Of a stretch of DNA of 64,000 nucleotides, positions 25,586 through 34,812 are shown in pieces. This stretch comes from Betaproteobacteria bacterium (GTDB taxonomy: Bacteria > Pseudomonadota > Gammaproteobacteria > Burkholderiales > Casimicrobiaceae). The stretch's first letter is position 1. Every line of letters begins with the position of its first letter. A program made the translations under genes and the position numbers. The notes under the pieces were generated by a model, which worked only from the letters and a program-made list of their open reading frames with translations, did not search any database and was not told where the DNA came from. The DNA is taken from assembly GCA_013298695.1 (NCBI GenBank), contig JAAFIS010000003.1, forward strand, positions 124,001 through 188,000, given 5' to 3'.

Positions 25586-26803
25586 CTACCCCTTCACACA
25601 AACCACCTGTTTCAACATGTACACCACGTCCACCAAATCCCGCTGCGCTTCCATCACGGCATCGATATCTTTGTACGCCATCGGAATTTCGTCGATCACG
25701 TCTTCATCTTTTCGACATTCCACGCCTTCGGTCGCTTTGATGTGATCGGCGAGTGTGAAGCGCTTTTTCGCTTGCGTACGACTCATCACACGACCTGCGC
25801 CGTGGCTGCAACTATTAAAGCTCTCGGGATTGCCTTTTCCGCGCACGATGTAGCTTTTCGCGCCCATCGAACCAGGAATGATCCCGAGTTCCCCGCGCTT
25901 CGCGCTCACCGCGCCCTTACGCGTAACGAACACATCTTCACCGAAATGCGTTTCGCGGCTCACGTAGTTGTGATGACAGTTCACCGCTTCGAGATGCGTC
26001 TCAAACGGTTTCGCGATCACCAGCTTCATCGCTGCAATCACGCGCTGCATCATTACTTCGCGATTTAACTTAGCAAACTGCTGCGCCCAGCTCACGCCGC
26101 GCACGTAGTCGCCGAAATACTTCGAGCCTTCCTCGAAATAGGCCAAATCTTTGTCCGGCAAATTCATGTTGTTCTTGATCGCTTCTTCACGAGCGCGCTC
26201 AATGTAGAGCGTATCAATTGCGTTGCCCACGCCGCGCGAACCCGAATGCAACATGATCCACACCGATTGCTTTTCATCGAGACAAATCTCAATGAAATGG
26301 TTGCCCGTTCCAAGCGTTCCCAAATGCTTTCGGTTGTTCGTGTTCTTCAAGCGTGGCTCAATCTCGGTGATCTCATCGAACCCATCGACGAGCGTCGCCC
26401 ACGCAGCATCGGCTTCATCCGGCGGCGTATCCCACGCGCCGGGATCGCGCTTCCCGCGCTGTGCAACGCGACCATGCGGCACTGCGCGCTCAATCGCACT
26501 ACGAAGCGGCAACAAGTTATCCGGCAAATCACTGGCAACCAGCGTCGTCTTGCAAGCAATCATTCCGCAACCAATATCAACGCCCACCGCCGCAGGAATG
26601 ATCGCACGCAAGGTCGGTATCACCGACCCGACGGTTGCACCAATCCCCAAATGCACATCAGGCATCGCCGCAATGTGCTTAAACACAATCTGCAACTTCG
26701 ACGCATTGATCAATTGCTTACGAGCGTCGTCCTCCACAGGCACGCCCTTCGTCCACATTTTGATCGGGACGTTTTCGGTCTGGACTTCGTTGTAGTTTTT
26801 CAT
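25586..26803 (-). CDS. rtcB: RNA-splicing ligase RtcB
   Basis: 405 residues, GTP- and Mn-dependent ligase joining 2',3'-cyclic phosphate or 3'-phosphate ends to 5'-OH RNA. The metal ligands are visible in GVDIGCGM (about 74), GTGNHFIEI, MLHSGSRGVG and NCHHNYVSRE; the guanylated histidine lies in SCSHGAGRVMSR (about 330). Length is normal and no damage is seen. The usual sigma-54 activator gene rtcR is present only as a remnant divergent from it (28432-29068), so regulation must differ from the E. coli scheme. Confidence 0.95.
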   Translation of the reverse strand: MKNYNEVQTENVPIKMWTKGVPVEDDARKQLINASKLQIVFKHIAAMPDVHLGIGATVGSVIPTLRAIIPAAVGVDIGCGMIACKTTLVASDLPDNLLPLRSAIERAVPHGRVAQRGKRDPGAWDTPPDEADAAWATLVDGFDEITEIEPRLKNTNNRKHLGTLGTGNHFIEICLDEKQSVWIMLHSGSRGVGNAIDTLYIERAREEAIKNNMNLPDKDLAYFEEGSKYFGDYVRGVSWAQQFAKLNREVMMQRVIAAMKLVIAKPFETHLEAVNCHHNYVSRETHFGEDVFVTRKGAVSAKRGELGIIPGSMGAKSYIVRGKGNPESFNSCSHGAGRVMSRTQAKKRFTLADHIKATEGVECRKDEDVIDEIPMAYKDIDAVMEAQRDLVDVVYMLKQVVCVKG

Positions 26804-26911
26804 TTCATCGAACCGCGGGCGTTTGGTATGCCTATTTTTTGAAGCTCAATCAACATCAGGCGTGTGCAAGCGGACAATATCATCCGTTACCTAACGCAGC
26901 GGGATTGACAC

Positions 26912-28435
26912 ATGAGTAAACCAGACAAGAAACGCAGAAAGTCTAATCGTCGTGAATCGGTGCACTCCCCACTGTCTTCGCATAAGCGAGTCGGCAGCGC
27001 TCTTGTGTCACCAGCTAGTGCGTTAGAGAAATTGCATTTGACATCATGGCGCGACGATCACGCGCCAGAGATGCTCTGGGCTTTCCTCTTGGCTAGCGCG
27101 TTAGAAAGAGCCGATTACCTTCAGCTGTTTCGTAAGCTTGTGATTTGGTGTAAAGACAACATTAGTGAAGCTCTTGGTGATACCAAAGAAGCAGGGGTTT
27201 GGAAACAGCCGGATGTGATTCCAGACCACACGCGACTGGCCGCTCTGAGCATTGAAGAGTTAAGGCAATTCCTTGAACCGATAGTGCACTCGTCAAAAGC
27301 CTTAGAAGCGCTCACGCCACTCTGCGCACTCCAGTGCGTTCCGGGTATTGATCGGTGGCGAATTGCTTTGGGGATCAACTCGACCGAAATCGAATGGGAT
27401 CGCCTTGCTGACGCAGTGATTCCGATGCTTGATCATCAATCGGAGGTATCGACCGACGTCCGGTGGTTGAAGCTCGTCACCTGTATTGCGGGGGGAAAGT
27501 TGCGTTTCCCTGAGTCTATGCGTACGCATGCGGAGGAAATTTTGTTCTTCCCGGATAGGGGCGATCTTAGAAGCGTTCGTCCGTCCATTCGAGCAGGTGA
27601 AATGCGAATGCGACGTGAGTCGCCCGGCGAATGGATAAAGAAGTTCTGGGACACTTGCTATCGCGGAACTGCATGTCTAGATCCGACATCGCGAGACGAT
27701 TATCCTGCGAGTGACGTTGGGTCGCTTAACTTAGAGGATATTTTGAATGCTCGCCTCGCCCTGACGCACGTGTTTCATGAGATGTCGACCGCGACGCCAA
27801 ACGCAAAACTCGATGGCATCATTGGAATGGGGCTCTACGCGCTATCGCTACTGCACGAGATGAAGTGGTGTCGCTCCGATGGACTTGCGTCCGGTCGGTT
27901 CATTCTGCGTTCGCTCTGCGAAGTGCTGATCACAGCGAAATATCTCGGTGCGCAGAACGACCCGCAACTTTGGCTCACGTGGAGACGATTCGGAAACGGA
28001 CAATCAAAGCTTGCCTACTTGCACGCTGAACGGCATACAGATGGGGTGCCCGAGTTCATCGAAATAGATGCGCTTGAAGCTATTGCGAACGACGACAAGT
28101 GGATGGAATTTCAAGACATTGAAACTGGACATTGGCAAAAATCGAACTTGCGCGAAATGGCGCAAAAGTCCGACTCAAAGGACGTTTACGATAAGTACTA
28201 TCAGTGGACTTCAACGTTCGTACACGGCCATTGGTGCGCGACCCGGGACATCAACTTCATCACGTGCCGAAATCCATTGCATCGGCTGCATCGAATACCG
28301 CGATTGGTTCATCGTGGCTCGGCGTCGGCACTAAAAGACGCTATTGAGCTATCAAACCTGGTGCTGAAGGAAGTTGAGGTTGCGCTAACCCTAGGTGAAA
28401 ACTCGGTGCCTCGTATAAGCATGCAAAGCGAATGA
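26912..28435 (+). CDS. Unrecognised 507-residue protein inserted in the rtc locus
   Basis: 507 residues, soluble. The N-terminus is basic (SKPDKKRRKSNRRESVHS); the middle holds Trp-rich helical sequence and the last third has GRFILRSLCEVLITAKYLGA followed later by YDKYYQWTSTFVHGHW. These two stretches resemble DUF5677-type proteins (a helical domain with a conserved His-Gly near the end), but I hold this loosely. Codon use and base composition are somewhat less GC-rich than in neighbours. It sits exactly where the first two thirds of rtcR should be, which suggests acquisition by insertion-deletion. Function unknown. Confidence 0.75.
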   Translation: MSKPDKKRRKSNRRESVHSPLSSHKRVGSALVSPASALEKLHLTSWRDDHAPEMLWAFLLASALERADYLQLFRKLVIWCKDNISEALGDTKEAGVWKQPDVIPDHTRLAALSIEELRQFLEPIVHSSKALEALTPLCALQCVPGIDRWRIALGINSTEIEWDRLADAVIPMLDHQSEVSTDVRWLKLVTCIAGGKLRFPESMRTHAEEILFFPDRGDLRSVRPSIRAGEMRMRRESPGEWIKKFWDTCYRGTACLDPTSRDDYPASDVGSLNLEDILNARLALTHVFHEMSTATPNAKLDGIIGMGLYALSLLHEMKWCRSDGLASGRFILRSLCEVLITAKYLGAQNDPQLWLTWRRFGNGQSKLAYLHAERHTDGVPEFIEIDALEAIANDDKWMEFQDIETGHWQKSNLREMAQKSDSKDVYDKYYQWTSTFVHGHWCATRDINFITCRNPLHRLHRIPRLVHRGSASALKDAIELSNLVLKEVEVALTLGENSVPRISMQSE

Positions 28436-29068
28436 GCGAATCGACAAAAACGCGCGAACTATCTGACGCCGTCGCGCGCGGGGCGTTTTCGCGAGGACCT
28501 GTTCGCGCGAATCAATTTGTGGAGTTACACGCTACCCGGGCTCGCGGAGCGCCGCGAAGATATTGAGCCCAATATTGACTATCTTTTGTCGTTAACGCCC
28601 AAATACATTGGGCAACAAGCGCGATTTAATGTAGAAGCGAAAAAGCAATACATGGCGTTTTCATCTTCGGAAGACGGGGCGTGGACGGGGAATTTTCGCG
28701 ATCTTTCCGCGAGCGTGACGCGCATGGCCACACTCGCCGAAGGCGGGCGGATCACAGAAGCCGTCGTTGCCGCAGAAATCGAGCGCCTGAGATGGTTGTG
28801 GGCGAAAGCAAATCTCAGCGCGCGAACGAGCGAAATCGATTTGAGCGTGTATCTTGATGAGGCAGCGCTCGGCGCGCTAGATCGCTTCGATCAGTTGCAA
28901 CTCGAAGCCGTGATTCGCGTGTGCCAACAAAGCCGCACGTTATCGGATGCGGGTCGCAAACTCTTCAACGTATCGCGCAACGAGCGCAGTGAAGTCAATG
29001 ATGCAGATCGGCTGCGCAAGTATTTAGCGCGGTTTGGATTGACGTTTGGCGCCTTCGTCGACTGCTAG
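28432..29068 (+). pseudogene. rtcR: rtcR remnant: 3' part of the sigma-54 activator, frameshifted
   Basis: From about 28453 one frame reads RELSDAVARGAF and, after a shift, REDLFARINLWSYTLPGLAE and on to 29068, which matches the AAA+ end and C-terminus of RtcR (GNFRDLSASVTRMATLA follows). The shift is explained by one extra T in TTTT at 28486-28489. Everything upstream (the CARF-like sensor domain, Walker A/B and GAFTGA) is missing and replaced by the 507-residue gene. No function is expected; a short helix-turn-helix protein could still be made from internal starts. Confidence 0.85.
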
Positions 29069-29164
29069 TCGCGCTTTGTCGCAATCCGTCGTTCAAGGGG
29101 TGACAAGCCTCTGTAAACTTCTTGGCAAACAAGATAACGGCGGTGTTTCATCCAAAGGAAAAAC

Positions 29165-29674
29165 GTGAAACGAATGAGTCCTCTCCTCGCTTTAATCGCT
29201 GCGGTTTCTCTTTCCGCACTTACTCACGCACAACCCTCAAGCGAAGCCAAGCAACTCGCGCTGGAAGTTGTTGAGCTTTCGATGAGCGATACCCTAATGC
29301 AAGGCATGCGCCAATCGTCGGGCTCCATGGTCGCTCAGCTGCAAAAGCAGTTTGCGAACATGAAGTTGAATGCAAAGCAGCAAGAAATCATGCAGAAAAG
29401 CATGACCGAGTTTATGGACGACATGCTCGGTCCCGAGTACATGGGTAAATTGCGCGTCGGCATGGTCGACGCATTTGCGGAAACGTATTCGGTTGAAGAG
29501 TTGCGCGGCATCCGTGATTTTTATCGTTCGCCCGCTGGCATCGCGTTCATCCAAAAATCGCCACAGGCTATGACAAAAGCCATGCCCGCGATGCAGGGTG
29601 CGCTTGAGCCCATGATGGCGCGAATGAGAGAGCGTTCGGAGAAGTTGGCGAAAGACTTGGAAGCCGCAAAGTAG
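29165..29674 (+). CDS. DUF2059 exported protein
   Basis: 169 residues with a signal peptide (MSPLLALIAAVSLSALTHAQ). The C-terminal part ETYSVEELRGIRDFYRSPAG (about 100-119) followed by KSPQAMTKAMP is the DUF2059 signature; the family is periplasmic and of unknown function. The GTG at 29165 is chosen because AAAGGAA lies 6-7 nt upstream; an ATG three codons later is too far. The tatD gene follows after 21 nt. Confidence 0.85.
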   Translation: MKRMSPLLALIAAVSLSALTHAQPSSEAKQLALEVVELSMSDTLMQGMRQSSGSMVAQLQKQFANMKLNAKQQEIMQKSMTEFMDDMLGPEYMGKLRVGMVDAFAETYSVEELRGIRDFYRSPAGIAFIQKSPQAMTKAMPAMQGALEPMMARMRERSEKLAKDLEAAK

Positions 29675-29695
29675 CGAATCGTTTGAAGAGTCGCG

Positions 29696-30475
29696 ATGTG
29701 GATCGACAGCCATTGCCATCTTGACGCGCCAGAGTTCGATGCGGATCGTGATGACGTCGTCTCTCGTGCGCGCGAGGCGGGTGTGGAAGCAATCATCAAC
29801 TTACCGGGGCATATCGATCATTTCGCGCAAGCAAAACTAACCCGCGAACGCTACGGCTGTATCACGGGTTTCGGCATTCATCCGATGTGGATCGCGGGGC
29901 CGGGCGGCGTGTCGGCGCGTGAACACATCGCGGTGCTTCGCGACTGGGTAGAGCGCGAAAAGCCTGATTTGATCGGCGAAATCGGGCTCGATTTTTTCAT
30001 TCCGAATTTCAATCAGGCGGAACAAGAATGGTTCTACGTTGAGCAACTAAAAATCGCGCGCGATTTCGATTTGCCGGTGTCGCTGCATGTGCGCCGCTCG
30101 CAAGATCATCTGCTCAAACATCTGCGCCGCATCAAAGTGCGAGGCGGTTTCGCGCATGCGTTTAACGGCAGTCAGCAACAAGCCGAAGCATTCGTGAAGC
30201 TCGGATTTTGTTTGGGCTTTGGCGGCACGGCGACCTTCCCGCAGGCCAACAATGTGCGGCGACTGCTGCGTGATGTGCCGTTAGAGAACATCGTTGTCGA
30301 AACCGACGCACCCGATATTCCGCCAAGCTTTCTCGGCACGATGGGCTCACGCGCGCGTAACGCGCCTGAGCATGTGGCGCGGATTGGTGCGATGCTAGCG
30401 GAGGCAAGAGGAATGAGCGTGGAGGCGTTTGCGGAAGTTACGACTTCAAACGTACGCCGTAATTTTCGAGCCTAA
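29696..30475 (+). CDS. tatD: TatD-family metal-dependent hydrolase (DNase-like)
   Basis: 259-residue TIM-barrel hydrolase. DSHCHLDAPEF at the N-terminus and GEIGLDFFIPN (about 97), LHVRRS and FAHAFNGS supply histidine, glutamate and aspartate metal ligands; the closing VVETDAPDIPPSFLG is the family pattern. TatD proteins are 3'-5' exonucleases or related phosphoesterases. A decayed second copy of its last third is found at 33846-34105, with a DUF1289 gene downstream in both places. Confidence 0.88.
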   Translation: MWIDSHCHLDAPEFDADRDDVVSRAREAGVEAIINLPGHIDHFAQAKLTRERYGCITGFGIHPMWIAGPGGVSAREHIAVLRDWVEREKPDLIGEIGLDFFIPNFNQAEQEWFYVEQLKIARDFDLPVSLHVRRSQDHLLKHLRRIKVRGGFAHAFNGSQQQAEAFVKLGFCLGFGGTATFPQANNVRRLLRDVPLENIVVETDAPDIPPSFLGTMGSRARNAPEHVARIGAMLAEARGMSVEAFAEVTTSNVRRNFRA

Positions 30476-30489
30476 GCCACACTCGGCCT

Positions 30490-30855
30490 TTACGTCTTGT
30501 TGCGGTCGACTTTAACTCGCAGCTCTAAGTCTCCGCTGGAAACCGTCAATGGTGCGTTCGGTGTGAACATAAATGCTGGCGATAGCTCCCCGCTTTCTGT
30601 TTTGAGGAAAACGATAAGCTGCATCTCACCCGCACTCACGCTGCGGATCACGGCGCTCAGCTCAACCCTGTTCTCCCCGGAAGTCTTAAACGAGACAGGT
30701 TCACTCTCCAACATCATCAAGCTCGGAGCCGCGATGGTTTGCCCGCTGCGCGACACCTCAAATGAGACAACGTAAAAGTTAGTTGCGCTCGCTACGACTG
30801 ACGCGAAGGCAGCAAGGGCGATAAAAAAAGCGCGATACAGAATTCTCGTTCGCAT
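30490..30855 (-). CDS. Hypothetical exported protein
   Basis: 121 residues with a signal peptide (RAFFIALAAFASVVASA, about 8-24) and a mature part rich in beta-strand pattern (FYVVSFEVSRSGQTIAAPSL, VELSAVIRSVSAGEMQLIVF). No cysteine or catalytic motif. The start at 30855 is supported by AAGGA six nt upstream. Convergent with tatD (14 nt) and divergent from DUF1289. I do not recognise a family. Confidence 0.6.
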   Translation of the reverse strand: MRTRILYRAFFIALAAFASVVASATNFYVVSFEVSRSGQTIAAPSLMMLESEPVSFKTSGENRVELSAVIRSVSAGEMQLIVFLKTESGELSPAFMFTPNAPLTVSSGDLELRVKVDRNKT

Positions 30856-30952
30856 AACAGTCCTTGAGCGGGTTTGAAAGAGACGCACGATGCTCTAGCA
30901 ATGACTGCCGATCATGCCAAGAGGTTTCGTCCCAGCCTGAGATAATCCAAAA

Positions 30953-31156
30953 ATGCCCGCAACATTTCAAACTATCGAATCCCCCTGCGAAAAAATCTGC
31001 GTGATCGATCCCGACACGAACATCCGCGTCGGTTGCAATCGCACCTTGGATGAGATTGCGCAGTGGGCGAGTTTTTCGCATGCCGAGCGCCGCGCGATCA
31101 TGGCGGCGCTGCCAAGTCGGTCGGACGACGATGGCATCCAGGAGAAGTCTGCCTAA
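30953..31156 (+). CDS. DUF1289 protein, copy 1 (one cysteine lost)
   Basis: 67 residues of the DUF1289 family (Fe-S or zinc motif SPC-x3-C ... C-x2-C-RT). The sequence ESPCEKIC (C12, C16) and VGCNRTLDEIAQW (C28) is present, but the usual fourth cysteine is Arg25. The second copy at 34813 has Cys25 here; a single base (CGC versus TGC) makes the difference. The two genes are near-identical over about 170 bp. The metal site may be impaired. Confidence 0.8.
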   Translation: MPATFQTIESPCEKICVIDPDTNIRVGCNRTLDEIAQWASFSHAERRAIMAALPSRSDDDGIQEKSA

Positions 31157-31303
31157 TGCGGTCGCCTAGGGCCGAAAATTTTGCTTCTGTATTTACAACA
31201 AATTCGCGGGTAGCTCTATAAAGTACGGATAGGATCGCTATTTGGCACTTTTTCGAAAAATTGCGTCATGGGTTGATAAGCCCAATAAATCGGCGTTCTG
31301 AAC

Positions 31304-33376
31304 GTGGTGCTGGAGATTGAAGTGCGGTGTTTGAATCAACGATTTCTAAGCGCGCTTTCGGTGCGGAATTTATTCTGTGGGCGTGTCAAAGTGGAACTAC
31401 ACGCAGTTGGTACGGTGTGTATGTTTCTCGTGCTAGCTGCGCTCACGCAAACGGCAGCGCTCGCTCAACCGGCCGCACCGCCGCCTTCGCCTAAATCCGC
31501 CGCTGACATTTCAGTAGCAGATTTTTTTCGCTTACCGCGTTACGCGCAAATGTCCATATCGCCCGATGGAAAACATTTGGCTGCAATTGCGCCGGTCAAT
31601 GGCCGCGATGCGCTCGCGGTGATTGCTCTTGAAAACCGAAGCGCAACGGTAGTTGCGAATTTCAGCAGAACCGACGTCGGTGAGTTTCTTTGGCTAGATA
31701 ACACGCGGCTTTTCTTTCGCACGGTGAATCGTCAGCTTGACACCGGCACGCCGCAGTATCTCGCGAGTTTTGCGGTGGATATTGATGGCAAAAATTCGCG
31801 CAATCTTTCGCCAGATCGTCGTCGCATTCGCGTACTGAGCACCACTCGCGATGGCTCTGGCGATTTGATCATCGGTATGTTCGCAGAGAGTCGCTCAACG
31901 GAGGGCGTGTATCGACTCGATACCCGAACGGGCCGTACGAAAATACTCACGCATAAAAATCCAGGTGATGTCACGGCATGGGCACTCGATCGCAGTCTCG
32001 TGCCCCGCGCTGCACTTCGCTTAGAGCCACGCGAATCACCCAACAAGTTACGTAGACAAACTTTATGGTTTCGCGATAAAGCCGATGACGAATGGCAACA
32101 AATTGCGGCAACGGATGATGAAAATGCGGTCATTCGACCTATCGCGTTCGACGCTGATGGCGAAACCCTAATCGTCGCGACGCGAGCGGGAAAAGATCGC
32201 ACTGCGCTCTATAAATTCGATCCAAAAAAGCAAACACTGGGTGAATTACTCATCGCTCATCCGTGGCTTGATGTTTCGGGCGGGCTGATTCGCTCGCAAG
32301 GCGCGGGCGAGGTGCTGGGTGTTCGCTACAGTGACGATATGCCCCGAACGCAGTGGTTTAGTCAACGCTACGCAGAGTTGCAAGCGGCGGTCGACAAAGC
32401 GCTTCCGAATACTGCGAATACGATTACGCCTGCGGAAGAGGGAGCCAAACATCTGGTCGTATTTTCGCAATCAGCCACTGATGCTGGTGCCTATTTTCTA
32501 TTTGACGTTAATCCGCGAACGCTCGAGAAAATCGGGGCGACGCGCGAGTGGTTGCCGCCTTCTTTGATGGCGGAGCGGCGATTTGTGATGTACACCGCGC
32601 GCGATGGGCTCAAAATTCCTGCGTGGCTCACGTTGCCGCGCGGCGTTGACGCGAAACAGTTACCGCTGATCGTTCACGTTCACGGCGGTCCGTGGGTACG
32701 TAGTTTTCATGGCGTTCAATGGGGGCGGGCGCCCACCGCACAGTTCTTCGCGTCGCGCGGGTATGCGGTACTTGAGCCCGAACCGCGCGGCTCTCTCGGC
32801 TTCGGCGCAAAGCACTATCGCGCGAGCTTCAAGCAATGGGGGCTCGCGATGCAAGATGACATCACCGATGGCGCGCTGCATTTGGTGAAAGAAGGCATCG
32901 TCGATAAAGCGCGTATGGGTTTGTTTGGCGGTAGCTACGGTGGCTACGCGGTGTTGCAAGGCTTGGTGAAAGATCCCGAATTGTGGGCTGCGGGCAGTGC
33001 GTTTATCGCAGTGACCGATCTTGAATTGCTGCAATCGGTGACGTGGTCTGACACCGCGCGATTGACCGATTACTTCGAAACCGATTTCAAGCGCCGCGTT
33101 GGTGATCGCGACGCGGATCGCGCGCAATTCGATGCGACATCGCCCGCGAAAAACGCGTCAAAGATTCGTGCGCCGCTGATGCTAACGATGGGTGCACAAG
33201 ATGAGCGCGTCCCCATCATTCATGGCACAACGATGCGAGACGCGATGGAAAAAGCGGGTAAGTCCATCGAATATCACGTGTACGTCGACGAAGGACATGG
33301 CTTCAATGCGAACGAAAACATCGTGGATTTTTACGCGCGAAACGAACGTTTTTTTGCGAAGCATTTACGCAAGTAA
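31304..33376 (+). CDS. S9-family peptidase (prolyl oligopeptidase-like), exported
   Basis: 690 residues as read from the GTG at 31304. Hydrophobic CMFLVLAALTQTAALAQPAA (about 39-58) is probably the signal peptide, so the true start may be the ATG at 31421 or a nearby codon; no ribosome site decides. A beta-propeller begins with AQMSISPDGKHLAAIAPVNG. The C-terminal alpha/beta-hydrolase domain carries the serine in GLFGGSYGGYAVLQG (about 544), the aspartate in GAQDERVPI and the histidine in VDEGHGFN. It would cleave short peptides in the periplasm. Confidence 0.85.
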   Translation: MVLEIEVRCLNQRFLSALSVRNLFCGRVKVELHAVGTVCMFLVLAALTQTAALAQPAAPPPSPKSAADISVADFFRLPRYAQMSISPDGKHLAAIAPVNGRDALAVIALENRSATVVANFSRTDVGEFLWLDNTRLFFRTVNRQLDTGTPQYLASFAVDIDGKNSRNLSPDRRRIRVLSTTRDGSGDLIIGMFAESRSTEGVYRLDTRTGRTKILTHKNPGDVTAWALDRSLVPRAALRLEPRESPNKLRRQTLWFRDKADDEWQQIAATDDENAVIRPIAFDADGETLIVATRAGKDRTALYKFDPKKQTLGELLIAHPWLDVSGGLIRSQGAGEVLGVRYSDDMPRTQWFSQRYAELQAAVDKALPNTANTITPAEEGAKHLVVFSQSATDAGAYFLFDVNPRTLEKIGATREWLPPSLMAERRFVMYTARDGLKIPAWLTLPRGVDAKQLPLIVHVHGGPWVRSFHGVQWGRAPTAQFFASRGYAVLEPEPRGSLGFGAKHYRASFKQWGLAMQDDITDGALHLVKEGIVDKARMGLFGGSYGGYAVLQGLVKDPELWAAGSAFIAVTDLELLQSVTWSDTARLTDYFETDFKRRVGDRDADRAQFDATSPAKNASKIRAPLMLTMGAQDERVPIIHGTTMRDAMEKAGKSIEYHVYVDEGHGFNANENIVDFYARNERFFAKHLRK

Positions 33377-33845
33377 AAGCGATACGTGAACCGAATAAAC
33401 CCGCGATCAGCCGAATCACCCCAGCGAAAGCACGGCTAAGTCTCTTCGCGAAAGACCTTTCGCGCCGACAAGGGCGTTGCGCTTGGGGCAATTCGTTGGC
33501 AAAACTTCGTTCGCCGCGCTAGTGGTTGGTCTAACGGCATACGGCTCAGATAGATCATCGGCGGAGCACCCGACAGGCAGCCGACTATTTCGTCGGTTGC
33601 GCCAATACTATCGAGTGGTGAGCTCGGTTTCGTGAGCGGTGCGTTTGTCAATGATTTTTCGTCACCGTTTCTCGTAACACCGAAACTTGCGACCCACGTT
33701 GATGCGCAACGCAACGTAATCATTCATCTGAACACGTTCGCGGATTCGAACAGCCATAGCGGCGAATTGCGCAGAGCGAACTTCATGTGGCTGGCGCTAA
33801 CAACGGGCTTTTAGCGGGCGCAGTGAACCCGACGCGCGAGATAAC

Positions 33846-34105
33846 GAACGTTATCGAAAAAGACACACCTGATACTCCAACAAGTTTTCTAGGCGCGATG
33901 GGCTCACAGGCGCGTAACGCTGCGATGCTGGCGGAGCTATTGATCCGGCAATGTTTTGTTTGAACTACTCCCGTTCGTGGTGAGCTTGTCGAACCATGAA
34001 CGCGCTTCACACATATTGTTGCGGGACCAATAAGTGAGATTAGTGTGGAGGCGTTCGCTGAGGTGACAACGGGGAATGTACGGCGGGCACTAAGTCGGTA
34101 ACAGT
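33846..34105 (+). pseudogene. tatD remnant (second copy), interrupted
   Basis: 33849-33945 reads NVIEKDTPDTPTSFLGAMG and on to ARNAAMLAEL, and 34044-34103 reads ISVEAFAEVTTGNVRRAL; both align to the C-terminus of the intact TatD at 29696. Segments between them are disrupted by about 100 bp including a GTTCG..CGAAC repeat at 33973-33994. The DUF1289 copy 2 lies downstream, as copy 1 does behind intact tatD. Confidence 0.8.
33971..34003. repeat. Short inverted repeat of the GTTCG-GAGCTTGTCGAAC type
   Basis: GTTCGTGGTGAGCTTGTCGAAC (22 bp, positions 33973-33994) is an imperfect inverted repeat of a kind widespread in bacterial genomes. A degenerate relative lies at about 34138-34164. It lies inside the tatD remnant and is a likely cause of the disruption. 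Confidence 0.6.
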
Positions 34106-34202
34106 ATCGTTTTGTCGCTCGCGCTCTTCTGCTCCCCGTTCGCGAAGAGCTTGTCGAGTTAGGAATCCGAGTTGCAACCAGTTCGAATATGGAAAGAGTT
34201 GC

Positions 34203-34700
34203 TCAGCAGAGCCAGGTGATTACGCCCGCCCCGTTTTTCGCCGCTTCCAGATAGAAAGAAAACACTGTTTGGTAGTTTTCGATCAAGTAATCGAGCGCTT
34301 CGCTCTGATCACGAACCCAAATTACTTCGGGATAAATGTCAAGGCGCTTCATCGCATCAGGGTCAAAACGAGATCGCAGTGTCTTCTCGTCGAGCGTCGT
34401 TAAAGCCTCAGCGATTTGCTTCACTTGCTCTGGATAGACAAATCGCGCAGCACCAAATCCAACGTCGCCACCGATTTCTTGCCCACCCAGGATCGCCCAA
34501 GCCAATGGCGGCTCGCCGCCTTCTGATTTACCGGTAAGTAAGTAGTGCAAACCGTGCCACGCCTTATCGATGTCGACTGAGTTTTCTAGCTCACCATCAC
34601 CATCTTCCGGGTACAAGTAACTCTCAATCAAATCCGGTGATTCAACGAGTTCGCGTTGTGCGGTTGGGCTTAACGCAACAAAGCAAGCGACCATTCCCAT
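34203..34700 (-). CDS. DUF1877 family protein
   Basis: 165 residues of the DUF1877 (YfbM-like) family. MGMVACFVALSPTAQRELVE opens the domain; KAWHGLHYLLTGKSEGGEPP (about 49-68), the GGQEIG stretch and VSRFDPDAM-type middle follow, ending with FSFYLEAAKNGAGVITWLC. The ATG at 34700 is chosen for AAAGGA upstream; six extra residues in an upstream frame lack support. The family is small, cytoplasmic and of unknown function. Its position between the tatD remnant and DUF1289 copy 2 mirrors the minus-strand gene at 30490, but the proteins are unrelated. Confidence 0.85.
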   Translation of the reverse strand: MGMVACFVALSPTAQRELVESPDLIESYLYPEDGDGELENSVDIDKAWHGLHYLLTGKSEGGEPPLAWAILGGQEIGGDVGFGAARFVYPEQVKQIAEALTTLDEKTLRSRFDPDAMKRLDIYPEVIWVRDQSEALDYLIENYQTVFSFYLEAAKNGAGVITWLC

Positions 34701-34812
34701 ACATATTCCTTTGCGCATATCGTACGATTAGTGTCATGAATATATCCGTCGATGTTGTGCTGGCTAACGACAGTTCTGTATCTCGGTTGCGTCGGACTGA
34801 GATAATCACGAC

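Larger units (their letters stand above)
33377..34202. other. 826-nt stretch without an intact gene
   Basis: From 33377 to about 33845 only short reading frames without family features are seen. The remainder is a tatD remnant interrupted by a repeat (separate entries). The region lies between the S9 peptidase and the DUF1877 gene and looks like decayed sequence left by a duplication of the tatD/DUF1289 locus. Confidence 0.6.

Noticed and set aside
26804-26911. A possible sigma-54 promoter for rtcB
   Set aside because: The best match on the minus strand (AGGCAT with ACGC at the right distance) agrees poorly with TGGCAC/TTGC, so it is not reported.
28486-28489. Programmed frameshift in rtcR
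   Set aside because: The upstream domains are missing altogether and no slippery heptamer or stimulator is seen, so decay explains the shift better.
28597-28613. A perfect GCCC-N9-GGGC palindrome inside the rtcR remnant
   Set aside because: No partner 67 bp away on either side; one such chance match is expected in 64 kb, and it encodes conserved RtcR residues.
33632-33814. A short reading frame of 60 codons after the S9 peptidase
   Set aside because: No ribosome site or family pattern, and it lies in decayed sequence next to the tatD remnant.
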